A stretch of DNA of 64,000 nt from Falsiruegeria mediterranea M17. Its GTDB lineage: Bacteria; Pseudomonadota; Alphaproteobacteria; Rhodobacterales; Rhodobacteraceae. The stretch covers positions 62,001 through 126,000 of the forward strand of contig NZ_ONZG01000014.1 of assembly GCF_900302455.1 (NCBI RefSeq). The letters run 5' to 3'. A program made the position numbers and the translations under genes. The notes under the pieces are model-generated. The model worked only from the letters and a program-made list of their open reading frames with translations. It ran no database searches and had not been told where the DNA came from. Positions 8,237-16,075 of this stretch are shown here, one piece after another; the stretch's first letter is position 1; every line of letters begins with the position of its first letter.

Positions 8237-9748
8237 TCAACTTTTGCCAAGCTGCATGATCTTGTGCTGGCCGGTGGCAAAGCCGATGTGCTTTTGCTCC
8301 ATGTAGAACTCGAACGACCAATCCCCGCCGTCGCGGCCAATGCCGCTGGCCTTGGCGCCGCCGAAAGGTGTCGGCAGGTGGCGGACGTTTTCCGAGTTCA
8401 CCCAGATCATCCCGGCTTCCATCCGCTCGGTCATCCACAAGGCGCGGGTCAGGTCGTTGGTCCAAACATATCCGGTCAGCCCGTATTCTGTGTCATTGGC
8501 GATGCTCAATGCTTCTTCCTCGGTCGAGAAAGGGATTGAGGTCAGGACGGGGCCAAAAATTTCCTCGCGGGCGATGCGCATGTCGTTGTTGGCGTTGGTG
8601 AACAGGGTGGGGCGGATGAAATAGCCTTCATCACCTATCTTCTCGCCACCGGCAGCCACGGTTGCGCCATCGGTCTTTGCGATGTCGAAATAGCTGGTGA
8701 CCTTGTTGTAGTGCTCCTCGGTCACAAGCGGGCCGATCTCGGTCGCAGGGTCCAGCGGGTGGCCGACCTTGATGGTATTGACGCGGTCGATCAACTTGGC
8801 TTCGAACTCTTCTTTGATGGTGTCTTGCACCAGCAGGCGCGAGGACGAAGTGCAGCGCTCGCCATTGATAGAATAGATCATGAAGATCACGGCATCCAAG
8901 GCACGATCCAGATCCGCATCATCAAAGACGATCACGGGGTTCTTGCCACCAAGTTCCAGGTGATTGCGCTTGTGCGTGTCCGCACCCTGTTTGACGATCT
9001 TGCTACCAGTTGCGCTTTCACCGACAAAGGCGATGGCTTTGATCTTGGGGTGTTCACATAGCGCCTTGCCCGCATCGGGGCCAAAGCCGTTCACGGTGTT
9101 CAGCACGCCCTTGGGCAAACCGGCTTCTTCGGCGATCTCTACCAACAGGCGGGCTGTCAGCGGGCTGTCTTCGGCGGGTTTGTGAACCACGGTGCAGCCG
9201 GCCGCCAAGGCGGGTGCGATCTTCCAGGTGGACAGCATGAACGGCGTGTTCCACGGGGTGATCACACCAACTGGCCCCAGGGGCACACGAGTGGTGATGT
9301 TCATCAGAGTGGGCGATTTCAGGTGCTGACCATCGCGCGCCTGCACGACCTGATCGGCAAAGAACCGAAAATTCTCAGCCCCGCGTAGGGCAGCCTTGGA
9401 CATGAACCGCCAAGTTTGGCCGGTGTCCCAGCATTCGCACAGCGCAACTTCTTCAGCGCGAGCCTCGATTGCTTCGGCAACGTTGAGCAGGATGCGCCGG
9501 CGTTCGGTTGCGGGCATGTCGCGCCAGGCTGGAAAGGCATCATGCGCGGCCTGCGCGGCGGTGTCGATGTCGGCGGCCGTGCCATGAGCCACGTAGCAGA
9601 TCACCGACTTGTCGACGGGTGATGTGGTTTGAAACACGCCACCCGATCCGTCACGATCCTCGCCCGCGATGCGGTTCTTGATGCCCGAGGCTTTGAAACG
9701 CGCCAGGTGACCGGCCAGTTTTTCGATGTTGGTGTCCAAGGCGCTCAT
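8237..9748 (-). CDS. hpaE: 5-carboxymethyl-2-hydroxymuconate semialdehyde dehydrogenase
   Basis: This 503-residue NAD-dependent aldehyde dehydrogenase of the HpaE family oxidises the ring-cleavage semialdehyde to 5-carboxymethyl-2-hydroxymuconate. It shows TPWNTPFMLSTWKIAPALAA, VGESATGSKIVKQ, LELGGKNPVIVFDD and NGERCTSSSRLLVQ with the catalytic Cys, and the C-terminal FGGAKASGIGRDGG. The C-terminal EFYMEQKHIG is characteristic of HMSDH/HpaE rather than GabD. Second gene of the operon, 3 bp after hpaF. Full length. Confidence 0.92.
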   Translation of the reverse strand: MSALDTNIEKLAGHLARFKASGIKNRIAGEDRDGSGGVFQTTSPVDKSVICYVAHGTAADIDTAAQAAHDAFPAWRDMPATERRRILLNVAEAIEARAEEVALCECWDTGQTWRFMSKAALRGAENFRFFADQVVQARDGQHLKSPTLMNITTRVPLGPVGVITPWNTPFMLSTWKIAPALAAGCTVVHKPAEDSPLTARLLVEIAEEAGLPKGVLNTVNGFGPDAGKALCEHPKIKAIAFVGESATGSKIVKQGADTHKRNHLELGGKNPVIVFDDADLDRALDAVIFMIYSINGERCTSSSRLLVQDTIKEEFEAKLIDRVNTIKVGHPLDPATEIGPLVTEEHYNKVTSYFDIAKTDGATVAAGGEKIGDEGYFIRPTLFTNANNDMRIAREEIFGPVLTSIPFSTEEEALSIANDTEYGLTGYVWTNDLTRALWMTERMEAGMIWVNSENVRHLPTPFGGAKASGIGRDGGDWSFEFYMEQKHIGFATGQHKIMQLGKS

Positions 9749-9751
9749 GGC

Positions 9752-10150
9752 TCAGCTCTCCTGTTTGGTCGCGGTCAGATGGTCCCGGATGGTCCCGGTC
9801 TTGGGCGACAGGTCGGGGTCGATGTCGCGCATCTCAAGCGAGAGCGCGATGGAATGTTGGGCAAAGGCCGGTTCGAGATAGGTCTTTGCCGCTTCAAAAA
9901 TCCGTTGTGTTGCGTCGCGTTTTACATCGTCGGGACGGCCCGCGCGCAGACGGATCGAGATGTCGATGAAACCATGCACCGGGTTGCCATCGGCAATTGC
10001 ATAGTGATCGACGCGCGTGGCCCGGACGCGGATGCCGGGCATGGGGAAGGTGTCGATCGCTGCCGCCGTGGCCCGGATGCATTCGCACAGGCCATCCATG
10101 TCGACGAGGTCCGCAAGATTGCCGGAATATTCGACGTGGAAATGGGGCAT
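9752..10150 (-). CDS. hpaF: 5-carboxymethyl-2-hydroxymuconate delta-isomerase
   Basis: This 132-residue tautomerase-fold isomerase (CHMI family) begins MPHFHVEYS, so Pro1 of the processed protein is the expected catalytic base. It interconverts 5-carboxymethyl-2-hydroxymuconate and its oxo isomer ahead of HpaG. Length agrees with E. coli HpaF (about 126 residues). It is the first gene of the leftward hpa operon; the promoter region shared with hpaR contains a palindromic operator. GGAGGA lies just before the ATG. No 4-hydroxyphenylacetate 3-monooxygenase (HpaBC) is present here, so the operon starts at the catechol stage. Confidence 0.92.
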   Translation of the reverse strand: MPHFHVEYSGNLADLVDMDGLCECIRATAAAIDTFPMPGIRVRATRVDHYAIADGNPVHGFIDISIRLRAGRPDDVKRDATQRIFEAAKTYLEPAFAQHSIALSLEMRDIDPDLSPKTGTIRDHLTATKQES

Positions 10151-10164
10151 GGATCCTCCTTCAG

Positions 10165-10184
10165 TTAGTAAACATGTTTAGTAA
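10165..10184. promoter_or_regulatory. Probable HpaR operator in the hpaF/hpaR divergent region
   Basis: TTAGTAAACATGTTTAGTAA contains the perfect 12-bp palindrome TAAACATGTTTA (10169-10180) and a direct repeat TTAGTAA at both ends. It sits 15 bp upstream of hpaF and 74 bp upstream of hpaR. MarR-family HpaR proteins usually bind such palindromes, repressing the operon and themselves until an aromatic ligand binds. The binding itself is inferred. Confidence 0.6.
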
Positions 10185-10257
10185 TCTACGAGTCACCTGT
10201 CAAGTATTTGCTTTGTTAATCTTTGCAATTTTCCAGTCTGCGTTCTAGAAGGCAATC

Positions 10258-10698
10258 ATGACGCAAGAAAGCCAAACAAAAAGCACCTCGCGTGCACTGC
10301 CAATTGCACTGCTCAGGGCCCGGGAAACCGTGATGGCCCCCATCCGGGACATGTTGCAGGACATCCATTTGACGGAACAGAAATGGCGTATCTTGCGCGT
10401 TCTGCACGAGATGGGCGAGGTGGAGCAGAGTACAATTTCGAAAGAGGCTTGCCTGCTGCTCCCCAGCCTTACTCGTATTCTGCGCACGATGGAGGCGGAT
10501 GGCCAGATCACGCGCCGTCAGGACACCGACGACAAGCGTCGGACCAAGGTCAAGATCACCGATGCCGGACGACAGATCCTAGAGGCGAACCTGGGCACAT
10601 CGCTGGCAATCTACACCACCATCGAAGAGCAGATGGGACAGGACAAACTGGACCAGCTGCTGGACCTTCTGGAAGAATTGCAGGCGGTCAAAGTCTGA
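10258..10698 (+). CDS. hpaR: Homoprotocatechuate degradation operon regulator, MarR family
   Basis: This 146-residue winged-helix MarR-type repressor resembles HpaR. The DNA-binding core is LTEQKWRILRVLHEMGEVEQSTISKEA followed by the recognition helix and wing RRQDTDDKRRTKVKIT. It is transcribed divergently from hpaF, the arrangement seen for HpaR regulators, and a perfect palindrome lies between the two genes. Start ATG at 10258 with AGAAGG eight bases upstream. Expected ligand: homoprotocatechuate or 4-hydroxyphenylacetate, from family knowledge. Confidence 0.9.
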   Translation: MTQESQTKSTSRALPIALLRARETVMAPIRDMLQDIHLTEQKWRILRVLHEMGEVEQSTISKEACLLLPSLTRILRTMEADGQITRRQDTDDKRRTKVKITDAGRQILEANLGTSLAIYTTIEEQMGQDKLDQLLDLLEELQAVKV

Positions 10699-10730
10699 CC
10701 CCGTCGATAGACGACAGGGCCAGAAGGCGA

Positions 10731-12083
10731 TCAAACCGCGGACAACCCGTTGTCGAGCGCTGACAGGATCTTGTTCACATCGTCAGTTGTGATGATCAGC
10801 GGCGGCGACAGGATGATATTGTTGCCGGACACTCGGGCCATGACGCCATCCTCATAGGCCGCTTTTTGCACCTGCAGAGGCAAGTGCTTGGCGACGGGCG
10901 TCTTGGTGTCGCGGTCCGAGACCAGCTCAAGCGCACACATCAGGCCCTCGCCCCCGCGCACATCACCCACAACATCGTGCTTTTCCTTCAGCATCTGAAG
11001 GCCCGCAAAAAGCTCATCCCCGCGCGCGGCTGCATTTTCCCAGACGCGCAGGCGTTTGATCTCTGACAGCGCGGCCAGGGCTGCTGCCGCTCCAACCGGG
11101 TGGCCGGAATAGGTATAGCCCTGATCGACCGAAGCCTTGCCAGTGGTGTCGCTTTCGAACACCTCGGCCACGGCACCCGAAATCATCGCAGCGCCAAAGG
11201 GGAAGTATCCATTGGTGATCGCCTTGGCAGTTGTCATGATGTCGGGCTGCACGCCCCAATGCCGCGCACCGCTTTCGCTGCCGGTGCGGCCAAAGGCGGT
11301 GATGATCTCGTCCGAGATCAGAAGGATGCCGTGCTTGGAGCACAGCTCGCGCACCATGGGCATGAAGCTTTTGTGCGGTGGGATCACGCCGCCGGCGCCC
11401 AAGACGGGTTCCATGATGAAGGCGGCGACGGTGCCTGGGCCCTGAAACGCAATCTCGGCCTCCAGCGCTTTGACACACAGCTGCGCCAGGCGTTCGGGAT
11501 CGGTCTCATCAAATGGGTTGCGATAGGTCCAGGGGGCGGGCACGTGAAAACAGCCGGGCATCATGGGCTCATAGATGGCACGGAACTTTTGGTTGCCGTT
11601 GACCGACGCGGCGGCAAAATGGGTGCCGTGGTAACCCTGTTTCAGGCTGATGAACTTGGTGCGCCCCTCTTCCCCGCGCACCTTGTGATACTGACGCGCC
11701 ATCTTGAGCGCGATTTCAACCGAATCCGAGCCGCCCGAGGTAAAGAACGCGCGTGTCAGCCCGTCAGCCTCAAAGAACTGGGCCAACTCGTAAGACAGCT
11801 CAATTGCCTTGTCGTTCGATGTGCCCCGGAAGGTCGAATAATAAGGCAGGGCGTTCAGCTGGTCGGAAATGGCCTGTTTCACCGGATCGCAGGAATAGCC
11901 CAGGTTCACGTTCCAAAGTCCCCCCACGGCGTCCAACGCCCGGTGGCCATCCACGTCGACGATGTGAACCCCCTCGCCGCCGGTCAGGATGGTGGGCGGG
12001 TTCTTTTGACTGTCAGCAGGGTGCGCCATTGGGTGCCAAAAATAACGGGCGTTGTTTTCCTTCAGAAAGTTGGAATCTTTCAT
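10731..12083 (-). CDS. Class III omega-aminotransferase (amino acid/amine:pyruvate transaminase type)
   Basis: This 450-residue fold-type I PLP enzyme has the aminotransferase class III signature LLISDEIITAFGRTG and the Schiff-base lysine in MTTAKAITNGYFPFGA. FTSGGSDSVEIALKMARQYH is typical of omega-transaminases that use pyruvate as acceptor (beta-alanine, putrescine or taurine type). The amino donor cannot be read from sequence. It lies downstream of, and codirectional with, the IclR regulator, 48 bp away, and converges with hpaR. It may belong to the regulon of the IclR protein and act with the aldehyde dehydrogenase at 16076-17560. Confidence 0.85.
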   Translation of the reverse strand: MKDSNFLKENNARYFWHPMAHPADSQKNPPTILTGGEGVHIVDVDGHRALDAVGGLWNVNLGYSCDPVKQAISDQLNALPYYSTFRGTSNDKAIELSYELAQFFEADGLTRAFFTSGGSDSVEIALKMARQYHKVRGEEGRTKFISLKQGYHGTHFAAASVNGNQKFRAIYEPMMPGCFHVPAPWTYRNPFDETDPERLAQLCVKALEAEIAFQGPGTVAAFIMEPVLGAGGVIPPHKSFMPMVRELCSKHGILLISDEIITAFGRTGSESGARHWGVQPDIMTTAKAITNGYFPFGAAMISGAVAEVFESDTTGKASVDQGYTYSGHPVGAAAALAALSEIKRLRVWENAAARGDELFAGLQMLKEKHDVVGDVRGGEGLMCALELVSDRDTKTPVAKHLPLQVQKAAYEDGVMARVSGNNIILSPPLIITTDDVNKILSALDNGLSAV

Positions 12084-12131
12084 GTCAGATCTCTCCTCGG
12101 ACGTGTTGCGGTCGACGGCATGCTCCGTCGG

Positions 12132-12911
12132 CTAGGGGTGAAATTCGGGTGGAAAAGCTTCAGGCACCTGACCGCCAAAGATGGCGGTCAAGTCCTTGGC
12201 CAAGGTGTGCAGGGCGGTCAGTATGACGGGTACGCGGTCGTCTGAGGCGCGATTCTCTGGCATGGCAAAGGCCACTGTGCCGATGGCCACGCGGTCAATC
12301 CCAAAGATCGGCGCGGCAAAGCCGTGAACACCCAGTTCGTAACTGCCATTGCTGCTTGACCATCCCCGATTACGGATCGTTTCGATCTGCGCGCGGATCT
12401 GGTCCGGATCGGTCAGTGTTTCCTTGGTAAAGTCCTGTAGCGCGCCTTTGTTCACCTGATTCAGCAGAGCAGGCGGGCCATAACACAGCATACTCAAACC
12501 GGATGCGGTGGCGTTGAGTGGCATGACCTCGGTCGGATCTAGGCTGACGCGCACGGTGTGCTTGGTGGTTTCCACCACCAGCGCGGTTTGCAGAATGTCC
12601 TTTTCCAGAAATGACAGATGCAGGCTCTCGCCAACCTCTTGCATGGCGGTCTGCATTCTCAGGCGCGCGGCATCCAAGCGGGGATTCGCGGCTTCGCGCA
12701 GCGCGGCCAGGCGGATCGCGGCGGGCCCGATCGCGTAGTATCTGGTCTGGGGATTCTGTTCGATCAGGCCAAATTCCTCAAGCGAACGCAGGTGCCGCAA
12801 GACGGTTGCTTTGTTCGCTCCGGCCAAACGCGCCAGCTGACTCAGCCCAATCTCGGGTCGAGATGCGGAAAAAAAGTCTAGCAATTTTAGCGCGTTAAGG
12901 GCCGTTCCCAT
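12132..12911 (-). CDS. IclR family transcriptional regulator
   Basis: This 259-residue regulator has an N-terminal winged helix (MGTALNALKLLDFFSASRP, then LSQLARLAGANKATVLRHL) and a C-terminal IclR effector domain ending with the conserved GAPIFG-like stretch FAAPIFGIDRVAIGTVAFA. It is divergent from the tctC-led operon, and an inverted repeat centred on GTTAACAA/TTGTTAAC lies between them. It probably controls both the TctCBA-linked operon and the transaminase gene downstream of itself. The ligand is unknown. Confidence 0.9.
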   Translation of the reverse strand: MGTALNALKLLDFFSASRPEIGLSQLARLAGANKATVLRHLRSLEEFGLIEQNPQTRYYAIGPAAIRLAALREAANPRLDAARLRMQTAMQEVGESLHLSFLEKDILQTALVVETTKHTVRVSLDPTEVMPLNATASGLSMLCYGPPALLNQVNKGALQDFTKETLTDPDQIRAQIETIRNRGWSSSNGSYELGVHGFAAPIFGIDRVAIGTVAFAMPENRASDDRVPVILTALHTLAKDLTAIFGGQVPEAFPPEFHP

Positions 12912-12953
12912 TCGAATTCTCTCCTTTGCTCACGTTATTCTTGACAGAATGCG

Positions 12954-12982
12954 GTTAACAACGCAACATTATATTTGTTAAC
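12954..12982. promoter_or_regulatory. Inverted repeat, candidate IclR operator
   Basis: GTTAACAA (12954-12961) and TTGTTAAC (12975-12982) form an 8-bp perfect inverted repeat with a 13-bp spacer. It lies between the divergent IclR and tctC genes, just downstream of a TTGACA (12941-12946) that could be a -35 element for tctC. Confidence 0.5.
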
Positions 12983-13018
12983 GCGGTTCAAATAATGAAC
13001 CAACTTTGGGAGGTGTCA

Positions 13019-13948
13019 ATGAAGAAAATTCTCGCAGCTGCGGCTTTTGCAGCATCCGCAACCGCCGCTCTGGCCGAGTATCCCGAAAAGCCTGTAACCT
13101 TTGTGGTTCCATGGCCTCCGGGTGACCTGGAAGACGTGCTGACCCGCATGATCGCGGATGAGTTTCAGTCGATGTATGGCGTGCCTGCCGCGGTGGTGAA
13201 CAAGCCCGGCGGTGGCGGTGGCCCATTCCCTGGCGCAGTCGAAGTCGCCACTGCTCCGGGCGACGGCTATACCGTTGGCTCGTTCGTGATCGGCGTTCCG
13301 GTCATCGGACCCGAGATCGGCATTCCCGAGCTCAACCCCAACCCGTTTGATCCGATCGGGATCTTTCTGACCTATCCGTTTGTGATCGCGTCCAGCAAAA
13401 GCGCACCCTATTCGAACTGGGAAGAACTGGCGGCGCACGGCAAAGACAACGATCTGGCGCTTGGTCACTTTGGCTCGGTCCTGCCGCCCACTCAGGTGAC
13501 ATTCGCTGCTGCGGTTGGCAGTGGTTTTGACTTTGCCAGCGAAGCGGCCTTTGACGCGCTGGATTGTAACACTCTGGCGTCGGGCGATGTGGATGTGATC
13601 AACACCACTCTGCAACTGATCCTGCCGTGCCTGGACGACGTGAATGTTCTGGCCAGCATCGGTGGCGAGCGCATCTCGTTGATCCCCGACACACCGACCG
13701 TGGTCGAGATCAACCCCGATTTGCCATTGGCCCTGTGGAACGGCTTGTTCGTGCACAAGGACACCCCGGCTGATGCGCGCGAAAAGATCAGTGCTGCTGC
13801 TCAGAAGGCGTTGTCGTCGGACAAGGCAAAGGAACTGGCGAAGGAGACCGGCGCACTGGTCTATTGGCAGGATCCGGATGCCTCAAACGCACAGATCGAG
13901 CAGGACAAAGCGTCCTTTGCGAAAATTGCCGAAATCCTGGGCGAGTAA
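13019..13948 (+). CDS. tctC: Tripartite tricarboxylate transporter periplasmic binding protein (TctC family)
   Basis: This is a 309-residue solute receptor. The Sec signal peptide MKKILAAAAFAASATAALA is followed by EYPEKPVTFVVPWPPGD, close to the hallmark N-terminus of the TctC/Bug family. The start at 13019 is preferred over an in-frame upstream codon because GGGAGGTG lies directly before it and the signal peptide begins there. It captures a carboxylate or other organic anion in the periplasm for TctA/TctB; the ligand is unknown. It leads an operon with tctB, tctA, an aldehyde dehydrogenase, a PLP enzyme and a kinase. Confidence 0.9.
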   Translation: MKKILAAAAFAASATAALAEYPEKPVTFVVPWPPGDLEDVLTRMIADEFQSMYGVPAAVVNKPGGGGGPFPGAVEVATAPGDGYTVGSFVIGVPVIGPEIGIPELNPNPFDPIGIFLTYPFVIASSKSAPYSNWEELAAHGKDNDLALGHFGSVLPPTQVTFAAAVGSGFDFASEAAFDALDCNTLASGDVDVINTTLQLILPCLDDVNVLASIGGERISLIPDTPTVVEINPDLPLALWNGLFVHKDTPADAREKISAAAQKALSSDKAKELAKETGALVYWQDPDASNAQIEQDKASFAKIAEILGE

Positions 13949-13956
13949 TTTCTGAT

Positions 13957-13983
13957 GGGGCGAGGGTCATGGACCTGCGCCCC
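13957..13983 (+). other. RNA hairpin between tctC and tctB
   Basis: GGGGCG (13957-13962) pairs with CGCCCC (13978-13983) and the stem continues with GGGTC/GACCT after one mismatch. There is no T tract, so it is more likely an mRNA-stabilising or partial attenuation structure giving more binding protein than permease. Confidence 0.5.
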
Positions 13984-14006
13984 GTTTCAATAAAGGAGGG
14001 GACGGG

Positions 14007-14543
14007 ATGATCGCAAAAACGCTTCAGGACATGTTCCGACGGTACCGCCGACCTGGCGACATCGTCTTTGCCGTCATCTTTTTGGCCCTTGCCCTGTTCC
14101 TGCTTAGCCAGCTGGGGACGGAAACCAAGGTGGTGAAACGCACCAAATGGTTTGCCCAACCCGCGCTGTGGCCCACTGTGGCGATCTGGGGCATGGTCAT
14201 CTTCAGCGCTTTGCATCTGCTGAGTTCGTTTCTATCCCCCCGCATTCCGGGTCGTTGGAAAGAGGTCGGGTTCTGGCTGCTCTCTTTGGAATACGTGGCC
14301 TATTTCCTGATCTACGTGGTTGCAGTGCCTTGGCTGGGCTACCTGCCGTCAACGATCCTGTTTGTTGTGTTCTTGAGCATCAGAACGGGGTTTCGCTCGG
14401 CTGGCGTTCTAAGCCTTTCAGTTGTCTTCGCTATTGTTGTGGCCGTGCTGTTCCGGGCGCTGCTTCAGGTCAACATCCCGGCGGGACGAATTTATGAGCA
14501 GTTGCCGGATTCAATCCGCGTCTTTGCCCTGACTTACCTGTGA
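14007..14543 (+). CDS. tctB: Tripartite tricarboxylate transporter small membrane subunit (TctB family)
   Basis: This 178-residue membrane protein has four hydrophobic segments (about residues 15-35, 52-70, 82-105 and 115-145), as expected for TctB. AAAGGAGGGGACGGG gives a strong ribosome binding site before the ATG at 14007. Assignment rests on topology, size and position between tctC and tctA rather than on strong motifs, since TctB is poorly conserved. With TctA it forms the inner-membrane part of a secondary, receptor-dependent uptake system. Confidence 0.85.
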   Translation: MIAKTLQDMFRRYRRPGDIVFAVIFLALALFLLSQLGTETKVVKRTKWFAQPALWPTVAIWGMVIFSALHLLSSFLSPRIPGRWKEVGFWLLSLEYVAYFLIYVVAVPWLGYLPSTILFVVFLSIRTGFRSAGVLSLSVVFAIVVAVLFRALLQVNIPAGRIYEQLPDSIRVFALTYL

Positions 14544-14550
14544 GGCTTTC

Positions 14551-16071
14551 ATGGACAACCTGATCTCCGGTTTTGCGATCCTGGCCCAATGGCAAGTGGT
14601 TGTTGCCCTGATCATCGGATCAGTGGGCGGCGTGATCATCGGTGCCTTGCCCGGCGTCGGCGCAGCCGTCGCTATCGCCATCCTGCTGCCGGCCACCTTT
14701 GCCTTTGAGCCTATCGTTGGGCTGACGCTGTTGTTGGGCATCTACGGCTCATCCATGTACGGCGGTGCGATCCCTGCCATTCTGATCAACACCCCCGGTA
14801 CAGCCGTCAACGCGCTGACCACCTATGACGGGTACCCGATGACCAAACGGGGAGAGGGGCATCGGGCGTTGTCGCTGGCTTATTCAGCGTCCTTCTTTGG
14901 CGGGATTTTCTCGATCCTTTGCCTGATCATCCTGTCGCCGGTTCTGGCCTGGGTTGCCCCGCATTTCGGCAGCCGCGAGATTTTCCTGGCCGCCTTCATG
15001 GGCATCCTGTTGGTGGTTCTGGCGCATCGCGGACAGACGTTTTCGGCGGCGATGCTGGCAAGTTTCGGCATCTTTTTGAACACCGTCGGACTGGAGCCGG
15101 TCAAGTACACCAAGCGCTTCACCTTTGATCAAAGCTGGCTGTCGTCCGGCATCAACCTGATCGTGGTGGTTCTTGGCCTTTTTGCGATCAGCCAAGCGCT
15201 CTTGCTGTTGGTTGACCGCGACCATGCCCCCGGCGAGGCACATGTGAAGGGCAATATCTTTGCAGGCCTCAAAGAACTGTTGGGCCTGAAGCGCATCGCA
15301 ACAGTGTCGTCGTCTTTGGGCGTGTTGATGGGCATGGTTCCGGGCACGGGCGAGTTCACGTCGCAATTCCTGTCCTACACCTATGCGCAGAAGACGTCGA
15401 AAGACCCCGATAAGTTCGGCGATGGGTCGCCCGAAGGGCTTGTTGCGTCCGAGGCGGCCAACAACGCCGTTCCGGGTGCCGCGATGATCCCGCTCTTGGC
15501 GCTTGGCATTCCGGGCGAGGCGCTGACCGCGATGATGCTGTCGGTGTTTTACGTCCACAACGTGATCCCCGGTCCGCAGCTTTTTGCTGATCAGATGGAT
15601 TTCGTGATGGCACTGTATATGGCGTTGATCCTGCTGAATGTGATCGTGCTGGTGTTCCTGCTGTTCTCGACCAACTTGCTGTTGAAGATCATCCAGATCC
15701 CGACGCGGTTCTTGGGTGTGATGATCCTGACCCTGTCGTTTGTTGGCGTGTTCAGCCTGCGCAACTCGGTCACCGACTGCGCCATTGCGGCGGGGTTCGG
15801 GGTGTTCGGATTGATTCTGAAACGCCTGAACCTGCCGATCGTACCAATCATCCTGGGGATGGTTCTGGGTGGGATCATGGAGGTCAAGCTGCGCAGCGCC
15901 ATGGCACGGGTCAAATCCCCACTTGATTTCATCGACAGGCCAATCGCCGCGATCCTGTTTGTGATGATCTTGCTGATCATCGCACTGCACATCCGCACGC
16001 TGGTGCAGGAACACCGCGATCGCCTGAAGCCACAGCCCACGGGCGACGAAGACACGACACAACAAGGATAA
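14551..16071 (+). CDS. tctA: Tripartite tricarboxylate transporter large permease (TctA family)
   Basis: This 506-residue polytopic membrane protein has TctA landmarks: GSVGGVIIGALPGVGAAVAIAILLPATF near the N-terminus, ILINTPGTAVNALTTYDGYPM, and the second repeat with SEAANNAVPGAAMIPLLALGIPG. It probably uses the ion gradient to import the ligand delivered by TctC. The stop is 4 bp from the start of the aldehyde dehydrogenase gene, so the transporter and catabolic enzymes are cotranscribed, implying that the transported compound feeds the downstream enzymes. Confidence 0.93.
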   Translation: MDNLISGFAILAQWQVVVALIIGSVGGVIIGALPGVGAAVAIAILLPATFAFEPIVGLTLLLGIYGSSMYGGAIPAILINTPGTAVNALTTYDGYPMTKRGEGHRALSLAYSASFFGGIFSILCLIILSPVLAWVAPHFGSREIFLAAFMGILLVVLAHRGQTFSAAMLASFGIFLNTVGLEPVKYTKRFTFDQSWLSSGINLIVVVLGLFAISQALLLLVDRDHAPGEAHVKGNIFAGLKELLGLKRIATVSSSLGVLMGMVPGTGEFTSQFLSYTYAQKTSKDPDKFGDGSPEGLVASEAANNAVPGAAMIPLLALGIPGEALTAMMLSVFYVHNVIPGPQLFADQMDFVMALYMALILLNVIVLVFLLFSTNLLLKIIQIPTRFLGVMILTLSFVGVFSLRNSVTDCAIAAGFGVFGLILKRLNLPIVPIILGMVLGGIMEVKLRSAMARVKSPLDFIDRPIAAILFVMILLIIALHIRTLVQEHRDRLKPQPTGDEDTTQQG

Positions 16072-16075
16072 TCCT

